From Nocardia anocheti (GTDB lineage Bacteria > Actinomycetota > Actinomycetes > Mycobacteriales > Mycobacteriaceae): DNA of 64,000 nucleotides. A program made the translations under genes and the position numbers. The notes beneath the pieces are model-generated. The model was not told the DNA's origin, did no database searches, and saw only the letters and a program-made list of their open reading frames with translations. Location: contig NZ_JAQQFV010000002.1 in NCBI RefSeq assembly GCF_029675105.1, positions 434,001 through 498,000 on the forward strand, in the 5' to 3' direction. This document shows positions 9,304 through 18,529 of the stretch, piece after piece. Each line of letters starts with the position of its first letter. Position 1 is the stretch's first letter.

Positions 9304-9590
9304 CGAACTCCGATCTCGACGCCGAATCCTGTTCCCTGCTCGCGATCCAACGACATCTTCGAACGCTACACACGGATTCGGGAAAACATTGTGACGATTA
9401 CCAGAAGATTTTCCGCACCCCTGTGCGCGAATGCAGGATGCCGACCCGTCGGTGTCCGATCACAATCACGGCCGTATCACGTTGGTGCCGTGGACGAACC
9501 ACGTTACTACCTCCATCGATCCGCTTCCAGGCAACCTACGCTGCGCTGACCGGGCACATGTCGTCGCGGGTGCCCCGATGCGGAGGAATC
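9304..9590. other. Divergent intergenic region between esterase and PKS
   Basis: About 287 bp, slightly less GC-rich than the flanking genes, separating two divergent starts. It contains an inverted repeat, GGAAAA near 9381 with TTTTCC near 9410, which could be a regulator site. The PKS ribosome site GGAGGAA is at the right end. No gene is supported here. Confidence 0.4.
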
Positions 9591-12500
9591 ATGTCGGACA
9601 TCGCTGTTGTCGGAATCGGCCGCCGATTCGCCGGGGAAAAAGACTCACCGGAATCGTTCTGGGATTTCGTCATCGAAAAGCGCGATGCCGTCGTGGAATT
9701 TCCGGAAACGCACTGGGATCCCGATTTCTTCGGACTCTCGCGGCGCGCGGCGACCGACCTCGACCCGCGGCGACGGTCGCTGCTCGAGGTCACCTGGGCG
9801 GCGCTCGACGACGCGGGGATGGCAGGGCGGGTCGACGGTCGCTCGGTGGGTGTCTACGTGAGCGGGTCCGCCGCCGCCGCACTCGATCTCGGTCCCGCGC
9901 TCACCGTCGACACCACGTGCTCGTCCTCGCTGACGGCGATCCACCTGGCCTGTCGGGCGCTGGCCGAGGGTGATTGCCACGTCGCGCTGGCGGGCGGAGT
10001 GGACGTGGATGCGGGCGGCGCGGGCATGGTGGTACTCACCCGACTCGACGACGCCGTGCGCGACGGTCACCGGGTGTACACGGTGCTCGAGGACACCGGC
10101 GCGCACTTCCACGTCGCGGAGCCCCGACCCGAGCCAGCTGCCCCACGCACACCGAAACACCATGGCGTCCTGCCGATCTCGGGGGATAACGCGGCGGACT
10201 GCCGTGCCATGGCTGGCCGGTACGCCGACCTGATCGACGACGGCGCCGACCCCGACCGACTCGCCGAGACGGCCTGGACTCGGGAGCACCGTCCGTTTCG
10301 CACCGGCGTGTTCGTCGACGGCGCGCCCGAACTGATCCGCGAGCTGCGCGGTTACGCCGAGGGCGCGGGTCGCGACGCCACCCGCGTGGTCGCCGGGGGC
10401 GGGCCCGACCCGGTGTTCGTGTTCTCCGGAATGGGCCCGCAGTGGTGGGGCATGGCGCGCGAACTGCTCTGCGCCGAGGGCGCTTTCGCGGCCACCGCGC
10501 AGCGGGTCGACGCGGCGTTCCACGCGGTGGCGGGCTGGTCGATCATCGGTGAGCTGTTGCGGCCGGAGGAGGAGTCACGGGTGACCGCGACCATGGTCGC
10601 CCAGCCCGCGAACTTCCTGGTGCAGGTCGCGCTGGTCGACGAGCTCGCCGCGCACGGTATCCGGCCCGCCGCGATCGTCGGACACAGTGTCGGCGAGGTG
10701 GCCGCGGCGTATGTGTCGGGGATGCTGACCCTGCGCGAGGCGGTCACCGTCGTCTATCACCGGGCCAGCCTGCAGTCGCGTACGGCCGGGTCGGGCGGGA
10801 TGCTGGCCGCCGGGCTGAGCGTGGAGCGGGCCAGCGAGCTGATCGGGCCCGAGCTCGATATCGCGGCGGTGAACGGCCCGCACAGCCTCACCCTCGCCGG
10901 TGCGCCGGGGCAGCTCGACGAGTTGGCCGAAAAGCTCACCGAGCAGGGCATTTTCGCGCGTAGGCTGAGAGTAGAGGTGCCGTATCACAGCCGTCTGATG
11001 GATTCCATCCTGCCCGAATTGCGCACGGCGCTGGACGATCTCGACCCGCAGCCGCCGAGTGTTCCGCTGTATTCCACGATCACCGGCAACCAGGTCACCG
11101 GAGGCGACTGGGGCGCCGAGTACTGGTGCGCGAATGCGCGCCGGACCGTGCGGTTCTCCGAGGCGGTGACAGCACTGATCGGCGCGGGCAGCCGGGTGTT
11201 CGTCGAGGTCGGTCCGCACCCGGTGCTCTCGGGCAATATTCGCGAGTTGCTGCTCGAGCTCGGCGAGACCGGCGCCACCGTGCCCACCCTCGACCGCAAA
11301 CAGCCCGACGCGCTCAGCATCCGCGGCACCGTCGCCGGGCTCTACGGCGCGGGCGCGCTCGACCTCGACGCGCTGTTCCCACCCGACCAGCCCGTGACCC
11401 CGGATCAGCCGCGGTATCCCCGGCAGCGCACGTCGCCGGTCGAGCGGTCGCGACAGGGCGGGTACGCCATGCTCGGCGAGCCCGATCCGGAGGGCAGGCC
11501 GGGCTGGCTGACGCGGATCGACACCGAGACGCTGCCGTGGCTGCCGGATCACGTCGTCGGCGGAGTGCGGATGCTGCCCGGCGCGGCCTACCTGGACGCG
11601 GCGCTGAGCGTGGCGGCCCTGCGGCGGGGCGAGCCGCGCGTGGCGTTGGAGAACGTGCGGTTCGTCGCGCCGCTGATCACGGACTCGCCCGACGCGCCGC
11701 TGCTGGAATTGAGCGTGGAGGAGGCGAGTGGGCGTTTCCTGATCCGCTCGCGCGAGGCGGGCGGCACGGCGTGGACGGTCAACGCGACGGGCCGCTTGCT
11801 CACCGGCGGGTTCGAGCCCACAGAAACTGTTGTCCCCGTGTTGGATTCGGCAGTCGAGGTGGCGCCGGAGCAGTTCTACTCGGCGCTCGCGGCGCGGGGG
11901 TTGCGGTACGGGGCCGCCTTCCGACGGGTCACCTCCGTGCGGGCCGACAGTGACACGGTGGTGGCGACGGTCGACGCGAGTATCGCGGCGGGGTCGGGGC
12001 ATCTCGCGCATCCGGCGGTGGTCGAGGCGGCCATGCAGGTGGCGGCGCTGCTGTTCGCCGACGAGGCGCTCGGCGCGGGCGCGCTGATGCCCGTCGCCGT
12101 GGACGCGGTGCGGCTGTTCGGGGCGCTGCCCGCGCAAGTCACCGTGCTGGCCCGGCGCGACCCGACGGCCCGGCTGCGCGCCGAGATCGAACTGCTCGAT
12201 GAATCCGGCACCCGCTGCCTGCACCTGGTCGGCGTCCAGCTCGGCGCCCTCGACCCCGCCGCGAGCCCCCTGCACCGCATGGCCGAGTTCTGCTACACCG
12301 ACGAATTCGAGCCCCGCCCACCCCTGGAACCCACCACCCTCCCCGCCATCGACGACACCGCCACCATCGTCGTAGCCCTCGGCCCCGGCACCCTGGCCCG
12401 CCAACTGGCCAGCGCCCTCCCCGCCGCCGTCCTCCACCACGCCGACCCCACCACCGACCCCACCGAAACCACCTACATCACCGAAGAACTCACCCAACAC

Positions 12501-15446
12501 CTCTACGCCGCCGTCCACGCCCTCCGCGCCACCAAACCCCCACACCGCCCACCCACCGCTCCCACCTCCGAACACCAGCCAACCACCGACAGCACGGCCA
12601 CCGACCCCGCACAGGCAACACCCGACCCGGAACCCCAGCCGACCACCCGCAGCGCCGTTGCCGACTCGATGCACGCGACGCCCGCACCCGCGCACCAGTC
12701 GACGACCGACCGCGCGGCTGCCGACGCCGCACAGGCCACGCCCGAACCCGCACATCAGCCGACCATCCGCAGCGCGACCGACGCCGCGCAGGCAACACCC
12801 GACCCCGCGCACCAGCCGACCACCGACAGCGCGGCCGCCGACCCCGCGCACTGGCCGACCCCCCGCAGCGCGACCGCCGATTCCGCGCACACCACGCCCG
12901 CCCCCACACGCCAACCGACCAGCGACAGCGCGGCCGCAGACGCCTCGGTGGAATCCGCACACCGGCCGTCTGCGGACAACGGTTCCCGCGGCGCCCACCG
13001 CGCGGAATTGCCACAGTCCACGGCGGACGGCGGCCAGGCAGATGGTCCGGCCGTCATCCGGCGCGATCGTCTGCACATCTGCCTGGTGGTGGGCACCCTT
13101 CACGACGACCTCGCCGCACTGTGGACGTTGAAGCAGATCGCCGTGGCACTGGGTGAATTCGCGCAGACGCTGGTCGCGCCGGGGGATGTGGTGCCCGCGC
13201 TCGGGGAGGGGCTCATCGATGTCACGCTGGTCACCGAGCAGGCGTTCGTCCTGCCCGATGACGTCGCCGAGCCGCAGCATCGCCACCGTGCCCTGGCGGG
13301 GGCCCGGCGGGTGCTGCTCAACGAGCAGACGGGGCTGCGGTGGCGGTTGGTCGACGGGGATCGTGCGACCGCGCTCGACGTGCTCGTCGGCGAACTGGCC
13401 GTGCCGGGCGCGTTCACCGCCGACGACACCGACGAGATCCTGCTGCGCGCGGGGACCCGCTGGGCACCGGTGGTGGTCAGGCGCCTCCAGGACCGCATCG
13501 ACCAGCTCGACACCGCGCACCCGCTGACCGACTCGGCGGCCGATTTCGCTCTCGAGCTGCCACCATCGCGGCTGCTCTCGGCGCTGGCATGGCGCGAGAG
13601 CCCCCGGCGCGATCCCGAGCCGGGGCAGGTGGAGGTGCGGATGCGGGTGATCGGCCTCAACCACAAGGACCCGCTGAAGGTGATGGGCCTGCTCGGCGAG
13701 CGCGAACTGGCTGGCACCTTCTTCGGCACCGCGCCGGGCATGGAGGGCGTGGGCACCGTGGTCCGGCTCGGAGCGGGAGTCACCGCGCTGGCCGAGGGCG
13801 ACCTGGTCGCCATCGCCGCCAAGGACATGATGCGCCGCTACCACCTGGTCGACCAGCACGCGGCGATCCGCCTGCCCGCCGACACCGACCCCGGATCATG
13901 CACCAGCACCACCGCTTTCGCCACCGCCGAGTACGCGCTGCTGGACCTGGCCCGGCTGCTGCCCGGCGAGACGGTGCTGATCCACGGCGCGGCGGGCGGG
14001 GTCGGTTCGGCGGCCATCCAGGTCGCCAGGTCACGCGGGGCGCGCATCATCGGCACCGCGAGTACGCCCGAACGGCGCGCGCACATCCGCGTGCTCGGGG
14101 TGGATCACGCGCTGCACTCGCGCTCGCTCAATTTCGCCGACGACGTGCTGCGGCTCACCGACGGCCTCGGCGTCGACGTGGTGCTCAATACCGCGTCGGG
14201 TGAGGTCCTGCGTCAGAACTTCCGCGCCGTCACCGAATTCGGGCGCATCGTGGAGGTCGGCAAGGCCGACGTGTACACCGGCGGTCTGCTGGACATGGGC
14301 AACTTCGACAAGAACCTCTCCTACTTCTCCGTCGACCTGGACCGCATGTGCGCGGTGCGTCCGATGCAGCTCGCCGACCTACTGGGCCGCGTCTACGAGA
14401 AGCTCGAGGCGGGCGCCTATCAGCCACTGCCCTACCAGATGTTCGAAACCCACGAGGTGGCAAGAGCTTTCGACGAGGTGATCCGATCCGCGCGGATCGG
14501 CCGGATCGCACTGAGCATGGACGACACCGCGCCGCCGGTGCGCCCCCGACTCCCCGAGGTGCCGATCCACGGCGCCGCCACCTACCTGATCAGCGGTGGC
14601 TTCGGCGGCTTCGGGCTGGCCACCGGTCGCTGGCTGGTGGGCAAGGGCGCGCGGCGGCTGGTGCTGGTGGGTCGGGACGGGGCCCGCGACGCGCAGGCGC
14701 GCCAGCAGATCGAGGCGTGGCGCGCGCACGGGATCGAGGTCGTGGAGGAACTGGCCGACATCGCCGACCTGGTGGCGGTGACCGAAGTGGTCGGGCGCGC
14801 GCACGTGGACGGGTATCCGCTGCGCGGGATCTATCACGCCGCAGACGCGGTGACCGCCAACAGCATCGGCCTGATGGACCTCGACGACCTCACCCGCGTA
14901 TACCGACCGAAGGTCCTCGGCGCGCGGGTACTGCGTCGCGCGGTGCGCAATGCGGGGATCGAGTTGGACATGTTCGTCCTGTCCGGCTCGGGCGACTCGA
15001 TGTTCGGCCTCGTCGGCCGATACCACCAGAACGCCGCCGATCTCGCGCTCGAGGCGCTGGCCGAGCAGTGGACGCGGGCCGGGGAGCGGGTGCTGTGCGT
15101 GAGCTGGGGACACCTGTCCGGCGCCACCGACGACCCGGCCGCCGAGAATCTGGAAGAGACCGGGTTCTCGCCGATCGACCTGGCCGACGGCACCGCCTAC
15201 CTCGAACAGGCCCTGCGCCTGGGTCTCACCAGGGCCGCGATCATTCCCACCGACTGGGCCCGGCTGGCCGCCGCGTTCCCACAGATGAGCCGCACCGGCA
15301 GGTTCGCCACCCGGATCGCCGCCGCGGACGATGCGGCACCGGCGCGGCGGCGGGGCGAACCGGCCGCGTTCGACGAGGGCGAGCGCGGCCACGCCGATCC
15401 GCTGGTGATAGGCGTGGCCCCCGCGCTGGCCGGAGGCGTGCGATGA
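9591..15446 (+). CDS. MAS-like type I polyketide synthase with shortened KS and no ACP
   Basis: A 1951-residue protein in the domain order of mycocerosic-acid-type synthases: KS, AT, DH, ER, KR. KS (residues 1-180) keeps the Cys motif VDTTCSSSL (Cys110) but is about half the usual length and lacks both His motifs (HGTGT and GHxxAA). AT (275-560) has FVFSGMGPQW and GHSVGE (Ser366). DH (645-880) has HxxxGxxxxP at His654 but HPAVVEAAMQ, with Glu812 where Asp is expected. Residues 995-1120 are a tandem repeat linker. ER (1330-1640) has HGAAGGVGSAA. KR (1662-1845) has the nucleotide loop SGGFGGFG, but Gln1813 replaces the catalytic Tyr. No carrier-protein LGxDSL motif is present before the stop. 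The ATG has GGAGGA upstream; the stop overlaps the exporter start (ATGA). Confidence 0.9.
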   Translation: MSDIAVVGIGRRFAGEKDSPESFWDFVIEKRDAVVEFPETHWDPDFFGLSRRAATDLDPRRRSLLEVTWAALDDAGMAGRVDGRSVGVYVSGSAAAALDLGPALTVDTTCSSSLTAIHLACRALAEGDCHVALAGGVDVDAGGAGMVVLTRLDDAVRDGHRVYTVLEDTGAHFHVAEPRPEPAAPRTPKHHGVLPISGDNAADCRAMAGRYADLIDDGADPDRLAETAWTREHRPFRTGVFVDGAPELIRELRGYAEGAGRDATRVVAGGGPDPVFVFSGMGPQWWGMARELLCAEGAFAATAQRVDAAFHAVAGWSIIGELLRPEEESRVTATMVAQPANFLVQVALVDELAAHGIRPAAIVGHSVGEVAAAYVSGMLTLREAVTVVYHRASLQSRTAGSGGMLAAGLSVERASELIGPELDIAAVNGPHSLTLAGAPGQLDELAEKLTEQGIFARRLRVEVPYHSRLMDSILPELRTALDDLDPQPPSVPLYSTITGNQVTGGDWGAEYWCANARRTVRFSEAVTALIGAGSRVFVEVGPHPVLSGNIRELLLELGETGATVPTLDRKQPDALSIRGTVAGLYGAGALDLDALFPPDQPVTPDQPRYPRQRTSPVERSRQGGYAMLGEPDPEGRPGWLTRIDTETLPWLPDHVVGGVRMLPGAAYLDAALSVAALRRGEPRVALENVRFVAPLITDSPDAPLLELSVEEASGRFLIRSREAGGTAWTVNATGRLLTGGFEPTETVVPVLDSAVEVAPEQFYSALAARGLRYGAAFRRVTSVRADSDTVVATVDASIAAGSGHLAHPAVVEAAMQVAALLFADEALGAGALMPVAVDAVRLFGALPAQVTVLARRDPTARLRAEIELLDESGTRCLHLVGVQLGALDPAASPLHRMAEFCYTDEFEPRPPLEPTTLPAIDDTATIVVALGPGTLARQLASALPAAVLHHADPTTDPTETTYITEELTQHLYAAVHALRATKPPHRPPTAPTSEHQPTTDSTATDPAQATPDPEPQPTTRSAVADSMHATPAPAHQSTTDRAAADAAQATPEPAHQPTIRSATDAAQATPDPAHQPTTDSAAADPAHWPTPRSATADSAHTTPAPTRQPTSDSAAADASVESAHRPSADNGSRGAHRAELPQSTADGGQADGPAVIRRDRLHICLVVGTLHDDLAALWTLKQIAVALGEFAQTLVAPGDVVPALGEGLIDVTLVTEQAFVLPDDVAEPQHRHRALAGARRVLLNEQTGLRWRLVDGDRATALDVLVGELAVPGAFTADDTDEILLRAGTRWAPVVVRRLQDRIDQLDTAHPLTDSAADFALELPPSRLLSALAWRESPRRDPEPGQVEVRMRVIGLNHKDPLKVMGLLGERELAGTFFGTAPGMEGVGTVVRLGAGVTALAEGDLVAIAAKDMMRRYHLVDQHAAIRLPADTDPGSCTSTTAFATAEYALLDLARLLPGETVLIHGAAGGVGSAAIQVARSRGARIIGTASTPERRAHIRVLGVDHALHSRSLNFADDVLRLTDGLGVDVVLNTASGEVLRQNFRAVTEFGRIVEVGKADVYTGGLLDMGNFDKNLSYFSVDLDRMCAVRPMQLADLLGRVYEKLEAGAYQPLPYQMFETHEVARAFDEVIRSARIGRIALSMDDTAPPVRPRLPEVPIHGAATYLISGGFGGFGLATGRWLVGKGARRLVLVGRDGARDAQARQQIEAWRAHGIEVVEELADIADLVAVTEVVGRAHVDGYPLRGIYHAADAVTANSIGLMDLDDLTRVYRPKVLGARVLRRAVRNAGIELDMFVLSGSGDSMFGLVGRYHQNAADLALEALAEQWTRAGERVLCVSWGHLSGATDDPAAENLEETGFSPIDLADGTAYLEQALRLGLTRAAIIPTDWARLAAAFPQMSRTGRFATRIAAADDAAPARRRGEPAAFDEGERGHADPLVIGVAPALAGGVR
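12573..12950 (+). repeat. Tandem ~60-bp in-frame repeat in the PKS linker
   Basis: About seven degenerate copies of a 20-residue unit, consensus QPTTDSAAADPAQATPDPAH, encoded by roughly 60-bp units. Copies differ by point changes and small in-frame indels. The linker is rich in Pro, Thr, Ala and Asp and should be unstructured. It separates DH from the region before ER. Confidence 0.8.
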
Positions 15447-16867
15447 CGACAGGCGAGCAGATCACCGGCGCCGAGTCGACGGGGCAGGTCAGCGCACCGG
15501 ATGCCCGTCACGGCGCCTGGCAGGCCTTCGCCGGGTGCCTGATCGCGGTGTTCATGCAGATGATCGACGTGACGATCGTCAATACCGCCCTGCCCAGCAT
15601 CACCGCCGACCTGCGCGCCTCCCCCGCCCAGCAGCTGCTGGTGGTCACCGCGTACTCGCTGGCCTTCGCCTGCACGCTGCTCCCGGCGGCCCGGCTCGGC
15701 GCGATGTTCGGGCGGCGGTGGCTGTTCCTGGGCTCGGTGATCGCGTTCACCGCCGCCTCGGTGTGGTGCGGAATGTCGGGCAGCGCAGTGGAATTGATCC
15801 TCGCGCGGGTGGCGCAGGGCATCGCTGGTGGTGCCATGGCGGCGCAGACCATCGCCATTCTCACCGCGAGTTTTCCGCGCGGTAGACATCCGCTGGTGTT
15901 CGCTGTGTACGGCGGGACGGCCGGGTTCGCCGGAATGCTGGGACCGATCGTCGGCGGGGCGCTGATCACCGCGGATATCGCTGGTAGCGGCTGGCATTCG
16001 GTGTTCCTGATCAATGTGCCGATGGGCGCGCTGGCCTTCGCGCTGGCCTTCCGCTGGCTGCGTCTGGGTCCGGCGTCGGAACGCGGGCGGCTCGATCTCG
16101 GCGGGGCGGTGCTGTCGACGGTGAGTCTGTTCCTGCTGCTGTCGGCGCTGGCGACGGTGCAGCAGGACGGATGGCGACTCGGACCGGCCGCCGTCGCGCT
16201 CGTGGCACTGGCGATCGGCGCGATCTTCCTTGTCCAGCAGCGGCATTCGACGAAGACGCCACTGGTGCGGACGGCCCTGTTCGAGGATCGCGGGTTCGCG
16301 GTGGGCTCGATCCTGGTGACGATGTTCTTCGGCCTGTTCACCGCCTTCGTGTTCGCCATCTCCATCACCCTGCAGGACATCGTCGGGTTCTCCCCGCTGC
16401 GCACCGGCGTCGCGATGACGCCGTTCGCGCTCGGCGCCGGAGCGGGCGCGCTGGCCTCGCCCTGGCTGATCGCGCGCTGGGGCCCGCGCGCCATCGCGGC
16501 CGGGATCGCGTGGTTCGGGGTGTGTGTGGCGATCGGCGCGACGTATCTGTGGTGGACCGACGGCACCGTCGACCTACGGATCGCGCTGGTGCCGATCTTC
16601 GTCGCGGGCACCGGGGTCGGGGTGTTCGGTGTGCAACTGCAGCCGATGATGCTGGCGCGGCTCTCGCAGCAGCGCATGGACGACGCGTCCGGGCTGCTGC
16701 CGACCATCGAACAGGTGGGCAACGGCCTCGGACTCGCGCTGCTCAGCGCCGTGTTCTTCCGCGCGCACACCCTCGGCGGGGCGCTCATGATGTTCGCCGC
16801 GGTGTCCGTGCTCGCCCTCGCGATGGGCGTGCTCGCCCTCGCCCTGCCCGGGTACGAACGGAAGTAG
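15443..16867 (+). CDS. DHA2-type MFS exporter
   Basis: A 474-residue inner-membrane transporter of the EmrB/QacA type with about 14 hydrophobic segments. Typical motifs are DVTIVNTALPSI in the first helix, RLGAMFGRRWLFL (motif A) and GTAGFAGMLGPIVGGALI (motif C of drug/H+ antiporters). The start ATG overlaps the PKS stop by four bases, so the two are co-translated. The acyltransferase gene starts five bases downstream. By position it would export the product of the PKS/acyltransferase pair. Confidence 0.9.
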   Translation: MTTGEQITGAESTGQVSAPDARHGAWQAFAGCLIAVFMQMIDVTIVNTALPSITADLRASPAQQLLVVTAYSLAFACTLLPAARLGAMFGRRWLFLGSVIAFTAASVWCGMSGSAVELILARVAQGIAGGAMAAQTIAILTASFPRGRHPLVFAVYGGTAGFAGMLGPIVGGALITADIAGSGWHSVFLINVPMGALAFALAFRWLRLGPASERGRLDLGGAVLSTVSLFLLLSALATVQQDGWRLGPAAVALVALAIGAIFLVQQRHSTKTPLVRTALFEDRGFAVGSILVTMFFGLFTAFVFAISITLQDIVGFSPLRTGVAMTPFALGAGAGALASPWLIARWGPRAIAAGIAWFGVCVAIGATYLWWTDGTVDLRIALVPIFVAGTGVGVFGVQLQPMMLARLSQQRMDDASGLLPTIEQVGNGLGLALLSAVFFRAHTLGGALMMFAAVSVLALAMGVLALALPGYERK

Positions 16868-16871
16868 CCGC

Positions 16872-18257
16872 GTGGCCGGATTCGGTCTGCTCGAGGCGTG
16901 GCATCCCGCCACCGGGCGGCTGGTGAGCTGGCACGCCTCCGCCGCCGCGGTCGCGTGGGCCGCGCGGGCGCCGCGTCATCCGGTGCCGCCCTCGCATCAG
17001 CAGGAGCAGTATCTGGCGGCGGCGTACCGGCATCGCGAGGCGGCGTTCCGGTTCTCCGGGCTGTGCGTGGCCACCACGGCGATGCCCGGTCCGCTCGACC
17101 GCGCGGCGATGACACGCGCCGTCAACGCGTTGCTGCGCCGCCACGACACCTTCCACAGCTGGTTCGACCGCGCGTCCGACGGCAGCGTCGGCCGACACCT
17201 GATCGACCCGGCCCGCATCGATTTCGTGCCGGTGGACCACGGCACCGCCGACGGCAATCGGGTCCGCGCGCATGTGCGGCAGAGCACGCCGGGACCGTTC
17301 GAGTGGCACTGCTTCACCTTCGGCGCGATCGAGCACGGCGAGTCCACCACGCTGTATCTGGCCGTCGACCGTCTGCACACCGACGTCGCGGGCCAATACC
17401 TCTCGTGCTTCGAACTCGCGCACCTGTATCTGCGCGAGATCGGCCGTGCCGCCGGAACACTCACGCGGCCAGCCAGTTTCGTCGACCACTGCGCCCGCGA
17501 GCGCGCCGCCTCCGCCGAGCTCACCCGCACCTCCCCCGGCGTGCGCCGCTGGCTGGAACTGCTGCGCGGCAACCACGGCGAACTACCCACGTTCCCAGTG
17601 GATCTGGGCCGCGCGCACGAGAACTACCACCGCAGCGCGCACCGCACCATCGACCTGTTCGACGAGGCCACCGCCCTGCGCTTCGAGAAGATCTGCCGCG
17701 AGCACGGCGCGGAATTCACCGGCGGCGTCTTCGCCGCCGCCGCGCTGACCGAACGCGAACTCGTCGACAGCGACTACTACTTCGCCCTGTCGCCGGTCAG
17801 CACCCGCTCCTCGGTCGCCGAACTCACCTCGGTGGGCTGGTACGTCACCCTCATCCCGGTCGCCTTCCCGATCGGCGCCGCCACCACCTTCGCCCGCGCC
17901 CTCGCCACCGCCCAGCGCGCCTACGAACACGGCCGCACCCTCGCCCCGGTCTCCCCCCACCGCGTCCTGGAACTCGCCGCCGACGACCCCGACATCGCCG
18001 CCCGCCCCGGCTGGGCCGCCCCGACGATCTCCTACATCGACGCCCGCGACGCCACCGGCGGCGAGTACGTCACCGGCGCGACCACCGGCGTCTACGCCCA
18101 CCGCGTCACCACCGAGGAAATCCTCCTGTGGATCGACCGCCGCCCCACCACAACCACCCTCAGCGCCCTCTACCCCGACACCCCCACCGCCCACCGCACC
18201 GTCGACCGCTACCTCCACACCCTCCGCACCACCTTCATCACCGCCACGCGGCACTGA
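16872..18257 (+). CDS. PapA-like condensation-domain acyltransferase, catalytic His replaced
   Basis: A 461-residue protein resembling polyketide-associated acyltransferases (condensation-domain fold), which esterify PKS products onto alcohols or sugars. The N-terminal half has the usual PLDRAAMTRAVNALLRRHDTFHSWF segment. The active-site HHxxxDG motif reads VDRLHTDVAG: Asp171 is kept but Arg167 occupies the general-base His position. A region around residues 300-330 (SPVSTRSSVAELTSVGWYVTLIPV) matches the second half of the fold. GTG start, five bases after the exporter stop. Family assignment is good; activity is doubtful. Confidence 0.82.
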   Translation: MAGFGLLEAWHPATGRLVSWHASAAAVAWAARAPRHPVPPSHQQEQYLAAAYRHREAAFRFSGLCVATTAMPGPLDRAAMTRAVNALLRRHDTFHSWFDRASDGSVGRHLIDPARIDFVPVDHGTADGNRVRAHVRQSTPGPFEWHCFTFGAIEHGESTTLYLAVDRLHTDVAGQYLSCFELAHLYLREIGRAAGTLTRPASFVDHCARERAASAELTRTSPGVRRWLELLRGNHGELPTFPVDLGRAHENYHRSAHRTIDLFDEATALRFEKICREHGAEFTGGVFAAAALTERELVDSDYYFALSPVSTRSSVAELTSVGWYVTLIPVAFPIGAATTFARALATAQRAYEHGRTLAPVSPHRVLELAADDPDIAARPGWAAPTISYIDARDATGGEYVTGATTGVYAHRVTTEEILLWIDRRPTTTTLSALYPDTPTAHRTVDRYLHTLRTTFITATRH

Positions 18258-18271
18258 GGTAGCACGAGTCC

Positions 18272-18277
18272 TACAGT
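18272..18277 (+). promoter_or_regulatory. Candidate -10 of leaderless antitoxin promoter
   Basis: TACAGT is followed by six bases and then the ATG of the antitoxin gene, the spacing of actinobacterial leaderless transcripts. No Shine-Dalgarno is visible. Confidence 0.4.
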
Positions 18278-18283
18278 CGTTTC

Positions 18284-18529
18284 ATGGGCACTTTCGGATT
18301 GCGGGAGCTGCGGCAGCAGGCCTCCGAGCTCGTCCGCAAAGCGGAGTACGGCGAGGACGTCACCATCACCGTCGCGGGACGCCCGAGCGTGCGGCTGGTC
18401 CCGGTCGCCCCGGCCCGCTGGCGCCGCCTCGACGAGATCGCCGATCTGTGGTCAGGGACGGCGGACCCCGAGTGGGAGGGTGACCGTGACCTCATCGACC
18501 AGGGGCTGCGCGATCCGTGGACGAGGTGA
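18284..18529 (+). CDS. Phd/VapB-type antitoxin
   Basis: An 81-residue protein beginning MGTFGLRELRQQASELVRKAEYGEDVTITVAGRPSVRLVPV, the DNA-binding fold of Phd/YefM-type antitoxins, followed by an acidic toxin-binding tail ending DPWTR. It overlaps the start of a PIN toxin frame by four bases (GTGA at 18526-18529), the usual arrangement of a type II toxin-antitoxin operon. The downstream toxin is frameshifted, so this antitoxin is probably an orphan. Confidence 0.85.
   Translation: MGTFGLRELRQQASELVRKAEYGEDVTITVAGRPSVRLVPVAPARWRRLDEIADLWSGTADPEWEGDRDLIDQGLRDPWTR

Noticed and set aside
12573..12950. CRISPR-like repeat array
   Set aside because: The units are degenerate, in frame and contiguous without unique spacers, and encode a PKS linker.
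10575..13859. A 1094-residue minus-strand frame
   Set aside because: It is the mirror of the PKS gene; the Gly/Val-rich stretch mirrors the protein repeat.
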